Source of the DNA: an uncultured bacterium
Lineage (GTDB): Bacteria; Verrucomicrobiota; Lentisphaeria; Victivallales; UBA1829
Assembly (NCBI GenBank): GCA_949292215.1
Contig: CASEYW010000076.1
Location: 89,272 to 153,271 of the forward strand
DNA: 64,000 bases
Direction of reading: 5' to 3'
Position 1 is the stretch's first letter, and every line of letters begins with the position of its first letter. The position numbers and the translations under genes were made by a program. Shown piece by piece: positions 9,431 to 18,139 of the stretch. The notes under the pieces are model-generated. The model was given only the letters and a program-made list of their open reading frames with translations. It did no database searches and had not been told where the DNA came from.

Positions 9431-11919
9431 TTCTTTTTGGATTTCTTCGCTTTGGGAGAATTCTCAACGCGGATCTCCGCAGGGATTGTGACATGAACAG
9501 GGGTGATTTCCCAGATTTTTGTCGCATAATCCTGAATGGAGCGGTCACTGGAGAATGTTCCCATGTTGGCAATATTGTGGATGCAGCGTTTCGTCCATTC
9601 TTTTTTATCGAGATAGAGCTTTGCAAGAAGCTCATGTGTGGCAAGATAGGAATCGAAATCCGCGGCGACCATGTAGTAATCGTAGTTGAGCGAATCAATC
9701 AAAGGCTGGAAGACTCCTCTGGTTGCAGGGGAGAAGAAATCGGTCCGGATCAGTTCAATGGCCCGTTTCAGATACGGGGATCTGGCGATGAAATCCTTTG
9801 GATTGTATCCGCGTGACCGGAGATCGTTCACTTCCTGGACGTTCATTCCGAAAATGAAGATGTTTTCCGCCCCGACTTGTTCATACATTTCCACATTTGC
9901 ACCATCCATGGTGCCGATTGTAAGAGCTCCGTTCAGGGCGAATTTCATATTGCTGGTGCCGGATGCTTCCGTTCCAGCAAGAGAAATCTGTTCGGAGATG
10001 TCCGCTGCGGGAATGATTTTTTCCGCAAGGGAAACCCGGTAATTCGGAAGGAAAAGAACTTTCAGCTTGTCGTTGATCCCCGTATCGGCATTGATGACGT
10101 CGCCAACCGCATTGATGAGTCGGATGATCAACTTGGCCATGTAATAGCCGGGAGCCGCTTTTCCGCCGAACAGAATGACGCGCGGTACAAAATCAGCATC
10201 CGGATTGTCCTTGATCTGAAGATAAAGAGCGATTGCCCGGAGAATGTTCAGGAACTGACGCTTGTATTCATGAAGACGTTTGACCTGAACATCAAAGATG
10301 GCATCGGGATTGACTTTGACTCCGCAGATTTCCTCAATGTGTTCCGCCAGACGAACCTTGTTGTTGTGCTTGACACGGGCGACTGCATCCAGAACAGATT
10401 TGTCGGAGACATATTTTTCAAATTTTTTGAGTTCTTCGAGATTCTTGCACCAGCCGTCTCCGATTTTCGCGGTGATGACATCGGAGAGTTCCGGATTGGC
10501 TTTTCTGAGCCAGCGGCGCGGGGTGATGCCGTTTGTCACATTTACAAATTTGTCCGGATAGAATTCGCTGAAGTCGCGGAAAAGACCGTTTTTCAACAGT
10601 TCCGTATGAAGCGCGGCAACGCCATTGACTCGGCGGCTGGCAACAACGCACATGTAGGCCATGCGCGCCATTTTCACAGGGGACTCTTCAATCAGAGACA
10701 TTCTCGAAAGACGTGCATTGTCGCCGATGTACCGGGTGGCAACCTCGCGCAGGAAACGGAAATTGATCTCGTAAATGATCTCAAGATGGCGCGGAAGCAG
10801 TTTTTCAAGAATGCTGATCGGCCATTTTTCAAGAGCCTCACTCATGAGGGTGTGATTGGTGTAGTTGAACGTTTGTGTGCAGATTGCCCATGCGTCATCC
10901 CAGAGGAAATTCTCTTCGTCGATGAGGATACGCATGAGTTCGGGAATTGCAAGCGCCGGATGGGTGTCGTTCAGCTGAATGACCGCGTATTTCGGGAAAT
11001 CCTTCAGGGAGTCTCCGTAGAGTTTGATGCGTCCGATGATATCCTGCAAGGTTGCGCAGACGAGGAAATACTGCTGCTTCAAACGCAGTTCCTTGCCTTC
11101 ATAATTGTTGTCGTTCGGATACAGAACCTTTGTGATGTTCTGGGAAAGCGACGCTTCAATATTCGCATTGACATAGTCGCCCTGATTGAACTTGGAAAGA
11201 TTGAATCCGCAAACAGCTTCGGCAGACCAGAGACGGAGAGTGTTGACCGTGTTGTTGCCATATCCCGGGATCGGGGTGTCGTAGGGCATGGCGAGGACTT
11301 CCTGCGCGCTGACCCATCTTCTGCGGTGCTTGTTCGGTCCCGCATCCTGATAGGCTTCAACGTGTCCGCCGAAACGAACAATGCGGGAGAGTTCCGGACG
11401 ACGAATTTCCCATGGATTTCCACGGCTGAGCCAGTTGTCTGGTTCTTCGACCTGGCAGTCGTCTTCAATCACCTGCTTGAAGATTCCGAAATCGTACCGG
11501 ATGCCATAGCCGAAAGCCGGCAGTTCAAGAGTCGCCATGGAGTCAAGGAAACAGGCTGCCAGACGGCCGAGACCGCCGTTGCCGAGACCGGCATCGACTT
11601 CCTGCTCCCGCAGTTCCTCAACATCGAATCCCAGTTCCCGCATCGCCTGTTCCGCTGCATCATAAACCCCGAGATTGATCATGGCGTTGCCGATGGTACG
11701 TCCCATGAGAAACTCTAGAGAGATATAGCAGACCGTTTTCGGATTGTCTTTTTCATAGATGTCTCTGGTTGCGAGCCAGCGTTCGACGATCAGGTCGCGA
11801 ATTGCCAGAGCCAAGGCCTGGTACCGGTCCAGATCGCTGGCTTTGTCCGGGCGTTTCGCCAGAGAGAGAGTCAGGTGACGTTTGAACGATTCCTTGATAA
11901 AGTCTTTCATGTCAGACAT
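9427..11919 (-). CDS. glgP: Glycogen/alpha-glucan phosphorylase
   Basis: Releases glucose-1-phosphate from alpha-1,4-glucans with pyridoxal phosphate as cofactor. The 830-residue length is typical of the GT35 family. Visible motifs include the N-terminal YISLEFLMGRTIGNAM, the glycine-rich GLGNGGLGRLAACFLDSMATL, QLNDTHPALAIPELMRIL, VNVTNGITPRRWL, and the cofactor segment GTEASGTSNMKF, whose Lys binds PLP. The longer frame from 12000 is rejected: ATG 11919 follows GGAGATTTTCC and gives the expected N-terminus. Together with the GH13-GH133 debranching enzyme at 29-33 kb it forms a glycogen breakdown route. It is followed immediately by the deoxyribosyltransferase-like gene. Confidence 0.97.
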   Translation of the reverse strand: MSDMKDFIKESFKRHLTLSLAKRPDKASDLDRYQALALAIRDLIVERWLATRDIYEKDNPKTVCYISLEFLMGRTIGNAMINLGVYDAAEQAMRELGFDVEELREQEVDAGLGNGGLGRLAACFLDSMATLELPAFGYGIRYDFGIFKQVIEDDCQVEEPDNWLSRGNPWEIRRPELSRIVRFGGHVEAYQDAGPNKHRRRWVSAQEVLAMPYDTPIPGYGNNTVNTLRLWSAEAVCGFNLSKFNQGDYVNANIEASLSQNITKVLYPNDNNYEGKELRLKQQYFLVCATLQDIIGRIKLYGDSLKDFPKYAVIQLNDTHPALAIPELMRILIDEENFLWDDAWAICTQTFNYTNHTLMSEALEKWPISILEKLLPRHLEIIYEINFRFLREVATRYIGDNARLSRMSLIEESPVKMARMAYMCVVASRRVNGVAALHTELLKNGLFRDFSEFYPDKFVNVTNGITPRRWLRKANPELSDVITAKIGDGWCKNLEELKKFEKYVSDKSVLDAVARVKHNNKVRLAEHIEEICGVKVNPDAIFDVQVKRLHEYKRQFLNILRAIALYLQIKDNPDADFVPRVILFGGKAAPGYYMAKLIIRLINAVGDVINADTGINDKLKVLFLPNYRVSLAEKIIPAADISEQISLAGTEASGTSNMKFALNGALTIGTMDGANVEMYEQVGAENIFIFGMNVQEVNDLRSRGYNPKDFIARSPYLKRAIELIRTDFFSPATRGVFQPLIDSLNYDYYMVAADFDSYLATHELLAKLYLDKKEWTKRCIHNIANMGTFSSDRSIQDYATKIWEITPVHVTIPAEIRVENSPKAKKSKKK

Positions 11920-12080
11920 GGAAAATCTCCTTGTGATTAATGAGCCGAATGCGGAGTTTTTCAGAAAATCCGCATCCGGAAATATAGCATCAATTCTCAT
12001 TTTTTCAAGGAAAAGGGAATGTCCCGTCTTTCCCGGAGTTCATCCGGCAGGAAGGAATCTGCCGGAACGTTGCGCGCTGC

Positions 12081-12983
12081 TCAGTGAATGATTTTCCGTT
12101 CTTTCAGCCAGAAAACGAGATCACGGCTCCAGGGGTGCGCATTGGTGAAAGGCGGTTTGGAACGAAGTCCCATACCATGCCCGCCGTTCTGGAAAATATG
12201 AAGATCAAAAGGAATGCGCCAGGCGTTCAGAGCTTCCGCCATGTCGAGGGCGTTCTGGACGGGAACACCGCCATCGGCCCAGGTGTGCCAGATGAAAAAC
12301 GGTGGAGTCTCTTTAGAGACAAAGCGATACGCTGCGACATCCTGTTCCGGTGTGGTGGTTCCGCCGATCAGATTGTTTTTCGATCCGCAGCAGGCGCCAT
12401 AGCGTTTGTCCATGGAAGTCTGTGCATAGCAGAGAATGGCGAAATCGGGACGGGAACTCTGGCGTTCGACCGGATCGGCATTTTTGGGGTCTCCACTGTC
12501 ATTCTTCACAGCGGTCATGGCTGCGAGATGTCCTCCTGCGGAGGAACCCATGATACCTATCAGATCCGGGTTGATGTTCCATTTCTTAGCATTTGCCCTG
12601 ACGGTTCGGATGGCACGCCATGCGTCCCAGTTCATAACGGGATAGCGATACCCACCGTTTTTCTGGGAGCCCAGGCGATATTTGAGTACAAATGCGGCAA
12701 TTCCATGCTGATTCAGAAATTTGGCATAATAGTCGCCCTCATGTCCCATGGCGAGTCCACCGTAGGCTCCGCCGGGACAAACGACGACTGCGGGCATCGG
12801 CAATTTTGCCGGTTTTTCCGGAAAATACGGAGTCATCGCGGGAATGTCCACGGGACGTTGTCCTTTTGCTCCGGGTGCATCCTTTTCCCATAGACGCATC
12901 GGTTCCTGTTTCGGGAGTTCCGCTGCGGAAACGGCAATTGCGGCTCCGAGTGTGATTACACTCATAATGACATTTAACTTCAT
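12081..12983 (-). CDS. Secreted alpha/beta-hydrolase, acetyl-xylan-esterase-like
   Basis: The 300-residue product has a signal peptide (MKLNVIMSVITLGAAIAVSA) and an alpha/beta-hydrolase core. The oxyanion segment VVCPGGAYGGLAMGHEG, the nucleophile elbow IMGSSAGGHLA, a candidate acid in HTWADGGVP and the final histidine in NGGHGMG make up a complete triad. This pattern matches bacterial polysaccharide-deacetylating esterases often annotated as acetyl xylan esterase, though the exact substrate is a guess. The start at 12983 follows AAAGGAGATAT. It probably acts in the periplasm. The 199 bases upstream to 13182 hold no gene that I can support. Confidence 0.8.
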   Translation of the reverse strand: MKLNVIMSVITLGAAIAVSAAELPKQEPMRLWEKDAPGAKGQRPVDIPAMTPYFPEKPAKLPMPAVVVCPGGAYGGLAMGHEGDYYAKFLNQHGIAAFVLKYRLGSQKNGGYRYPVMNWDAWRAIRTVRANAKKWNINPDLIGIMGSSAGGHLAAMTAVKNDSGDPKNADPVERQSSRPDFAILCYAQTSMDKRYGACCGSKNNLIGGTTTPEQDVAAYRFVSKETPPFFIWHTWADGGVPVQNALDMAEALNAWRIPFDLHIFQNGGHGMGLRSKPPFTNAHPWSRDLVFWLKERKIIH

Positions 12984-13182
12984 ACGATATCTCCTTTCTT
13001 TCAAATTGTTCAACGAAAAATAACTTCGATCTGCATTAGCGGCAAAAAGTCCGCGCCGGCGGAAGAATGCCGTCCGCAGGACAGGACGGAGCGGCACGAC
13101 GACGGTGCCGGTCTGTGACCAGCTTCGGTCCACCTGAATAAGCTGCTTGTCCGGAGGGCGGGAACTTCCATTCGAGAGTCAT

Positions 13183-13833
13183 TCATTTCATTCTCCGAAT
13201 GATTTCCATCAGTTCCCTGATATGGGCCAAACGCCAGGTCGCATTGGAGAAATCACCGTTCAGACTGATCCCTCTCGGGATTGCCGCGACACGCAGTCCT
13301 GCGTTCCGTGCGGATTCGACGCCTCGCTGCGAATCTTCGACAGCGATACATTCTCCGGAGGAAACTCCGCTCCGTTTGAGCGCCAGCAGATAAGGTTCCG
13401 GATGTGGTTTGTGATGAACGAATTCCTCGCCTTTGACAACGAAATCAAAAAAGTTTGACAACCCGGACACCTCATGGATCGTTTTAAAATGTATGGCGGC
13501 ACAACAGGTTACAACACCGATCTGAAAATTCCGGTGCAGTTTTTCCAGCACCTCCCGCACGCCCGGAATGACGAGAGAATCTCCACGTTCCCGAAGCATT
13601 GCATCATATTTCAGATTTCTTTTCCCGCGGGCTTTTTCCGCAAAATCGCTTGTGTACCCGAGAGAAATCAAAAGATCCGCAAAACTCTGTCCTCGGACAA
13701 GACTGATTTCCGCGAACTCCTTTTCGGAAAGGTTGATTCCGAATTCTTCAAGCATGAGTCTGTTCGCCTCAAAAAAAACACCTTCTGTATCGACGAGTAC
13801 GCCATCGTTGTCAAAAAGGATTGTCTTCAGCAT
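13183..13833 (-). CDS. HAD-superfamily phosphatase, beta-phosphoglucomutase-like
   Basis: Cytoplasmic phosphohydrolase or phosphomutase of 216 residues. All four HAD motifs are visible: DNDGVLVDTE at the N-terminus with the nucleophilic Asp, a Thr in GVVTCCAA, the Lys in HHKPHPEPY and the acidic VEDSQRGVESA. The helical cap lies between motifs I and II, as in beta-phosphoglucomutase and phosphoglycolate phosphatases. The start overlaps the upstream AraC stop by seven bases. It therefore belongs with the regulator of the adjacent sugar operon and may dephosphorylate or isomerise a sugar phosphate from that pathway. Confidence 0.88.
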   Translation of the reverse strand: MLKTILFDNDGVLVDTEGVFFEANRLMLEEFGINLSEKEFAEISLVRGQSFADLLISLGYTSDFAEKARGKRNLKYDAMLRERGDSLVIPGVREVLEKLHRNFQIGVVTCCAAIHFKTIHEVSGLSNFFDFVVKGEEFVHHKPHPEPYLLALKRSGVSSGECIAVEDSQRGVESARNAGLRVAAIPRGISLNGDFSNATWRLAHIRELMEIIRRMK

Positions 13834-14660
13834 ACGGACGGCTCCTTTTCTTCGATGCCGGCCTTTCCAGTGAATTCCCTGCGGTATTCGAGCGGGGAGG
13901 TCAAATATTTCTCCCGGAAAAGACGGGAAAAGTAGAACTGATTTTCAATCCCGACTTTTTCAGCGATTTCACCGATGGAATCATGTGAGAAAATCAGGTG
14001 ATGAGCCGCATGCTGAAGCCTGCATTGAATCAGAAACTGTCTGGGGGGAAGATCTGTGATTTCTTTGAAGAGACGACGAAAATGAGTTGTCGTGATATTG
14101 CATTTTTCCGCTTCCCGTTCGAAATCCCACTCTTCCTCCGGATGCTTTCGGATGTCTTCGATCAGTTTTTTGAAAAAAAGTTCCTGATAAGGCGGCAGTT
14201 TTTTTTCGCTCTGTCCGGATTCATACATCTGAAGCAGAAGATCCTCATAGAGGAGAATTGCGCGCGGGGAGAGCGGTCCCGGACGTCTTGCCATGGCAAT
14301 GATGGCAAGCATTGTCTGAAGGAATTTTTCCGGATTTGCGATGCGGATCAGGGCGGGGTCCCTGTCCGGTTCCAGCAGACCGCTTTTGATGTAGGATTTA
14401 ATTCGTTCCCCGTAGGAACAGATGAAATTGTGGGAGCGGGGTTCGCCGTTGATGTTTCCATATTCAAAATAGGCATGAGGATGTGTGACAAACGCATAAG
14501 AACCTTCCACCCGGTACTCTTTTTCATGGTTGATGCGCAGATAGAGTTTTCCGGAATGATTGTACTGGATTCCATAATAGAGGGGAACCCGGTCGGTCCA
14601 GCCGATGTGCTCATGGTTGCTTCCGCAGCAGCTGATGTAATGTCCGGAAAAAAAGTTCAT
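13827..14660 (-). CDS. AraC-family transcriptional regulator
   Basis: The 277-residue regulator has an N-terminal cupin-like ligand domain (HSGKLYLRINHEKEYRV, SYAFVTHPHAYFEYG) and a C-terminal pair of helix-turn-helix motifs. The second includes the family signature SIGEIAEKVGIENQFYFSRLFREKYLTSPLEYR. Start is ambiguous between ATG 14660 and GTG 14666, and neither has a good ribosome site. It is divergent from the sugar isomerase operon across 128 bases that contain symmetric palindromes, so it most likely activates that operon in response to its sugar. Confidence 0.92.
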   Translation of the reverse strand: MNFFSGHYISCCGSNHEHIGWTDRVPLYYGIQYNHSGKLYLRINHEKEYRVEGSYAFVTHPHAYFEYGNINGEPRSHNFICSYGERIKSYIKSGLLEPDRDPALIRIANPEKFLQTMLAIIAMARRPGPLSPRAILLYEDLLLQMYESGQSEKKLPPYQELFFKKLIEDIRKHPEEEWDFEREAEKCNITTTHFRRLFKEITDLPPRQFLIQCRLQHAAHHLIFSHDSIGEIAEKVGIENQFYFSRLFREKYLTSPLEYRREFTGKAGIEEKEPSVC

Positions 14661-14713
14661 TGACACATTATATGTTTGTTTTGTGTATAAAGAAGTTTGT
14701 TTTCTTTATTCCT

Positions 14714-14736
14714 ATTATACAAAAATGATGTATAAT
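14714..14736. promoter_or_regulatory. Palindrome with face-to-face -10 elements between AraC gene and sugar operon
   Basis: ATTATAC and GTATAAT form perfect 7-base arms, so a TATAAT hexamer is present on each strand. On the plus strand the expected -35 position holds no good match, as is common at AraC-activated promoters. A second imperfect repeat, GCATGGTAAG and CTTACATGC, lies at 14741-14765 just before the isomerase ribosome site. Confidence 0.5.
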
Positions 14737-14788
14737 TATGGCATGGTAAGATATTCCTTACATGCAAAAAAATCAAGAGGAAAGAGAA

Positions 14789-16141
14789 ATGAAAACGATG
14801 AAAATCGGCTACATGGCCCTGTCGAAGGCAAGCTGGATGACTCCGCGGATCGAAGGGATCGTTGCGGAAACCGTTGAAAATCTGAAAACGCTGCCCTGTC
14901 AGCTTGTCAGCTGCGGGAAACCGGTTACGACGGAAGCGGAGATCATTGAAACGAGTGAACGGTTCCTTTGTGAGGGTGTCGATGCCGTAATCATGCACTT
15001 TGTCACGTTTCCCGCGGGAGCGATGATTCCGGCGGCCGGATCGCGTCTGAATGTTCCGGTGATTCTGCTGGCGAATCCCGAAAAGGCCGGTCCCGGCAAA
15101 ATGTGGGAGCAGAACTCATTCTGCGGTGCGAATCTGGGCGGCTATGTTATGAATCGTCTGCGCAGGAAATATACCTATGTGAAGGCTCTGCCGAAGGACA
15201 CCGCAAAGGCGCTTTCGACTCCCCTGAGTGTGGTTCGCTGCATTTCCGCCATGAAGGAGCTGCGCATCGGACTGGCCGGGGGACGCGTTCCCGGATTCTA
15301 CACCTCGAATTTCGATGAAATGAAACTGCGGCGCGAATTCGGAACTGCTGTTGAAGTGATGGATTTGATTGAGGTCGTCAACACGGCGGAGCATCTGTCT
15401 CCGGCGGAGCTGGAAGCTGCGCGCGGAATCGTGAAGAGATCTTCCTCTTCAGTCTGCGGTGTATCCGACGGCGATCTGGAACTTGCTGCAAAAATGCTGG
15501 GTGCATTCCTTTCCATGGCGAAAAAATACTCTCTCGACACCTTTGCAGTCCGCTGCTGGCCGGAATTTTCCGATATTTTCGGAATCGCCCCTTGCGCTGT
15601 GCTCGGAATGCTGAGTGATTCCGGCTATCCGACCAGTTGCGAAGGCGATGTTCCGGGAGCGGTGACGATGGCAATTCTGCGTCTGCTTGCCGGCGGCGGC
15701 ATTCCGTTCTTTGTCGATCTGATCTCCTATGACGAGGAAAGCAATTCCGGTGTGGTCTGGCACTGCGGTGCGGCTCCTGTTTCTCTCTGCCGGAAATTCG
15801 AAGAGACGCAGCTGCGTCTTCACATGCGTGTCGACGGCGGCGACAAGAAAGGCGTTACAAATGACTTCTCTCTCAAAGGAGGCCGCGTCACGCTGGCAAA
15901 ACTCGATCAGGATGTCGACGGCAACTACCGGATGCTGATCGCTCCGGGGACGGCGATTGACACAGAACCGTTCATCCGCGGCAATCCTCTGACCATCCGT
16001 TTCGACGATCCCGTTCCGAAGCTGATCGACACCATCCTCCAAAAAGGCTTCGAACACCATTATGCCGTCATCCACGCCGATGTGAAAAAGGAACTCCTTC
16101 TTCTCTGTGAATGGCTGCATATTGAACCTGTAACCATATAA
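14789..16141 (+). CDS. L-fucose/L-arabinose isomerase-family protein
   Basis: Probable aldose-ketose isomerase of 450 residues. The C-terminal half shows the family metal-site pattern: the Glu in SCEGDVPGAVTMAIL, the Asp in PFFVDLISYDEESN and the His in VVWHCGAAP, which match the Mn-binding Glu, Asp and His of FucI. The N-terminal part is the Rossmann-like substrate domain. The start at 14789 follows AGAGGAAAG. First gene of a three-gene operon with a TIM-barrel epimerase and a Gfo/Idh/MocA dehydrogenase. Length is shorter than FucI (about 590) and closer to the unnamed family members next to such catabolic operons. The substrate is unknown. Confidence 0.85.
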   Translation: MKTMKIGYMALSKASWMTPRIEGIVAETVENLKTLPCQLVSCGKPVTTEAEIIETSERFLCEGVDAVIMHFVTFPAGAMIPAAGSRLNVPVILLANPEKAGPGKMWEQNSFCGANLGGYVMNRLRRKYTYVKALPKDTAKALSTPLSVVRCISAMKELRIGLAGGRVPGFYTSNFDEMKLRREFGTAVEVMDLIEVVNTAEHLSPAELEAARGIVKRSSSSVCGVSDGDLELAAKMLGAFLSMAKKYSLDTFAVRCWPEFSDIFGIAPCAVLGMLSDSGYPTSCEGDVPGAVTMAILRLLAGGGIPFFVDLISYDEESNSGVVWHCGAAPVSLCRKFEETQLRLHMRVDGGDKKGVTNDFSLKGGRVTLAKLDQDVDGNYRMLIAPGTAIDTEPFIRGNPLTIRFDDPVPKLIDTILQKGFEHHYAVIHADVKKELLLLCEWLHIEPVTI

Positions 16142-16153
16142 GGATTTTTTGTC

Positions 16154-16942
16154 ATGAAGAAAACACAGATAGCTGCTCAGCTCTACTCTTTCCGCGAGTT
16201 TATCAAAACTCCCGAAGCCGTGGAGGAAACCTTCCGCAAACTGCATGAGATGGGATATGAAGCTGTCCAGCTCTCCAGTTCCCTTGCTCCGATGCCGGAA
16301 GAGCAGCTCCGGGGACTTCTTGATCGATACAGCCTCTTTCCGTGCACCAGTCATGAACAGGCGCTTCAGATCTTCAACGAACCGGAGAAGGTGATTGAAC
16401 ATTTGCAGAAACTGCATGTGACGCATGTCGCCTATCCCGGCCCGCACCAGGCACTCACAAGTCTGGAGGAGACTGTTGCCTGGGCAAAAAGACTGAATGA
16501 ATGCGCTATTCAATTCAAGAATGCCGGCATCATACTCGCCTATCACAACCATCACGGGGAATTTTTCAAGTTCGGCGGGAAAACAATTCTGGAACTTCTC
16601 TACGAAAATGCTCCGGAAATGGAAGGCGAAATCGATACCTTCTGGGTTCAGCGCGGAGGCGGATGCCCCGTCGAGTGGATCAGACGGCTTGACAAACGCA
16701 TGAAGGTGCTCCATATTAAGGACTATGGACTGGAACGCAAGGACCCGAACGCCTTTTGGAGCGTGGAATGTGTGATGCGTCCGATCGGCGAGGGGACGTT
16801 GAATTGGAAAACGATTCTGAATACAGCGGAGGAGTGCGGCGTGGAATGGTTTGTGGTTGAACACGACGGGAACTGTCCGGATCCATTCGCATCGTTCCGG
16901 ACAAGTCTCGAATTTCTGAAAACTCATTTTGTGACAGCATGA
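16154..16942 (+). CDS. Sugar phosphate isomerase/epimerase (xylose-isomerase-like TIM barrel)
   Basis: The 262-residue protein begins QIAAQLYSFREF and contains metal-ligand segments typical of AP-endonuclease-2-like TIM barrels: ILAYHNHHGEF, EIDTFWVQRGGG, VLHIKDYG and EWFVVEHDG. Family members isomerise or epimerise ketoses and inosose-type cyclitols. It is 12 bases downstream of the isomerase-like gene with an AAGGA site, and 36 bases before the dehydrogenase, so it is a step in the same pathway. The exact substrate cannot be called. Confidence 0.85.
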   Translation: MKKTQIAAQLYSFREFIKTPEAVEETFRKLHEMGYEAVQLSSSLAPMPEEQLRGLLDRYSLFPCTSHEQALQIFNEPEKVIEHLQKLHVTHVAYPGPHQALTSLEETVAWAKRLNECAIQFKNAGIILAYHNHHGEFFKFGGKTILELLYENAPEMEGEIDTFWVQRGGGCPVEWIRRLDKRMKVLHIKDYGLERKDPNAFWSVECVMRPIGEGTLNWKTILNTAEECGVEWFVVEHDGNCPDPFASFRTSLEFLKTHFVTA

Positions 16943-16978
16943 CTGCCTGTTGCAAAAATAAAAAAAGGATTCGCAAAG

Positions 16979-18040
16979 ATGGATAAAATCAAAGCAGGAA
17001 CCGTAGGACTGGGACGAATGGGGCGCGGACACGCCGCGGAAATGAGCTCGTATCCGGAACTGTTCGAGTTCGCAGCATGTGCGGACAACGCGCCGGACCG
17101 TCTGGAAAATCTTCCGGACTGCATGAAGAACGCACGCAAATATTCCTCTCTCGAAGAGATGCTGAAAGATCCGGAATTGGAATTGATCTCCATTGCAACC
17201 CGTCATGCGGATCACGTTCCGATGGCTGTGAAAATCATGGAGGCAGGCAAAATCGCAGTGATCGAGAAGCCCGTTGCCACGAGCGTCGCTGAGATGATGG
17301 AACTGAAGGCTTGTCTGGACAGACATCCCGGCAAACTCTTTCTTCGTCACAATCGCCGGTTTGAGGGCGCGTTTGTGAAAGCCCGGGAGCTGGTCAATTC
17401 CGGAATTCTCGGCAACATCAACTACATCAAACTCTACCGCAGTGTTGGTTACTGCCGCCGCAATGACTGGATGACTATGACGGAATTCTACGGCGGACTG
17501 CTTTCCAACTGGGGACCCCATCTGATTGACCAGGCTCTCCGTTTTCTGGACAGTCCCGTTGTGGACCTCTGGGCTGATGTGCGCAACGTCATTTCGATCG
17601 GCGATGGCGATGACCTGTTCAAGATTCTCCTGAAAGCGGAGAACGGTCGCCTTGCTGACATCGAAGTCACCGGCGCAAATACAATGCCCGGACGGGAAAT
17701 GGAGATCATCGGCACCAGAGGAACTCTGGTTTATCCTGTTGATGGAAAAATCATGATCCGTATGGTCGATCCCTCCATTGAATTCAAACCGCTGAAACCG
17801 CATCCGGAAAATCCGCCGTTCCAGTACGGTAATTTCGATGAAAAACTCTATTTTGTCGAATCCAGATATGATGTGCCGGAAAGTTCTCTGGGCGTGATGT
17901 GGCGCCATATTTACGATGCTGTCCGCAAGGGCATTCCGTATCCGATCACGTTCGAAGAAGGCCTCGAAGTCGTCAGAATTACAGAGAAGGTTTTTGAAAA
18001 GTCCGGTTTTGAGCCGATTAAAAAGTTTTTTCGGAAATAG
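16979..18040 (+). CDS. Gfo/Idh/MocA-family NAD(P)-dependent oxidoreductase
   Basis: The 353-residue dehydrogenase has the Rossmann NAD(P) site GTVGLGRMGRGH near residues 8-19, the signature catalytic segment AVIEKPVATSV with its Lys, and the C-terminal alpha/beta substrate domain (GGLLSNWGPHLIDQALRF supplies the usual His). The family oxidises or reduces sugars and inositols. Last gene of the operon; a strong terminator follows 24 bases later. With the isomerase and epimerase it suggests a non-phosphorylated route for a sugar or cyclitol. Confidence 0.92.
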   Translation: MDKIKAGTVGLGRMGRGHAAEMSSYPELFEFAACADNAPDRLENLPDCMKNARKYSSLEEMLKDPELELISIATRHADHVPMAVKIMEAGKIAVIEKPVATSVAEMMELKACLDRHPGKLFLRHNRRFEGAFVKARELVNSGILGNINYIKLYRSVGYCRRNDWMTMTEFYGGLLSNWGPHLIDQALRFLDSPVVDLWADVRNVISIGDGDDLFKILLKAENGRLADIEVTGANTMPGREMEIIGTRGTLVYPVDGKIMIRMVDPSIEFKPLKPHPENPPFQYGNFDEKLYFVESRYDVPESSLGVMWRHIYDAVRKGIPYPITFEEGLEVVRITEKVFEKSGFEPIKKFFRK

Positions 18041-18064
18041 AACTCTTTTTTGATGGAAGAAGAA

Positions 18065-18099
18065 AAGCCGTTGTCCTGGGAAAGGACAACGGCTTTTTT
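18065..18099 (+). terminator. Rho-independent terminator of the sugar operon
   Basis: A perfect 12-base stem (AAGCCGTTGTCC with GGACAACGGCTT), a 7-base loop and a T-run. It lies between the plus-strand operon and the minus-strand purF-like gene and can serve both, since A residues precede the stem. Confidence 0.93.
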
Positions 18100-18139
18100 A
18101 TGTTTGTCGGAATAAACTGTGATTCGGGCGGATGGATGG

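Noticed and set aside
9877..11718. Plus-strand ORF of 613 codons inside glgP
   Set aside because: Fully antisense to glgP with no domain or ribosome site.
13013..13182. G/C-rich 170 bases upstream of the esterase considered as a gene remnant
   Set aside because: No consistent frame, start site or homology could be seen; only a nonsense N-terminal extension of the esterase frame crosses it.
15449..17908. Minus-strand ORF of 819 codons over the isomerase, epimerase and dehydrogenase genes
   Set aside because: It spans three real plus-strand genes in antisense and shows no recognisable domain.
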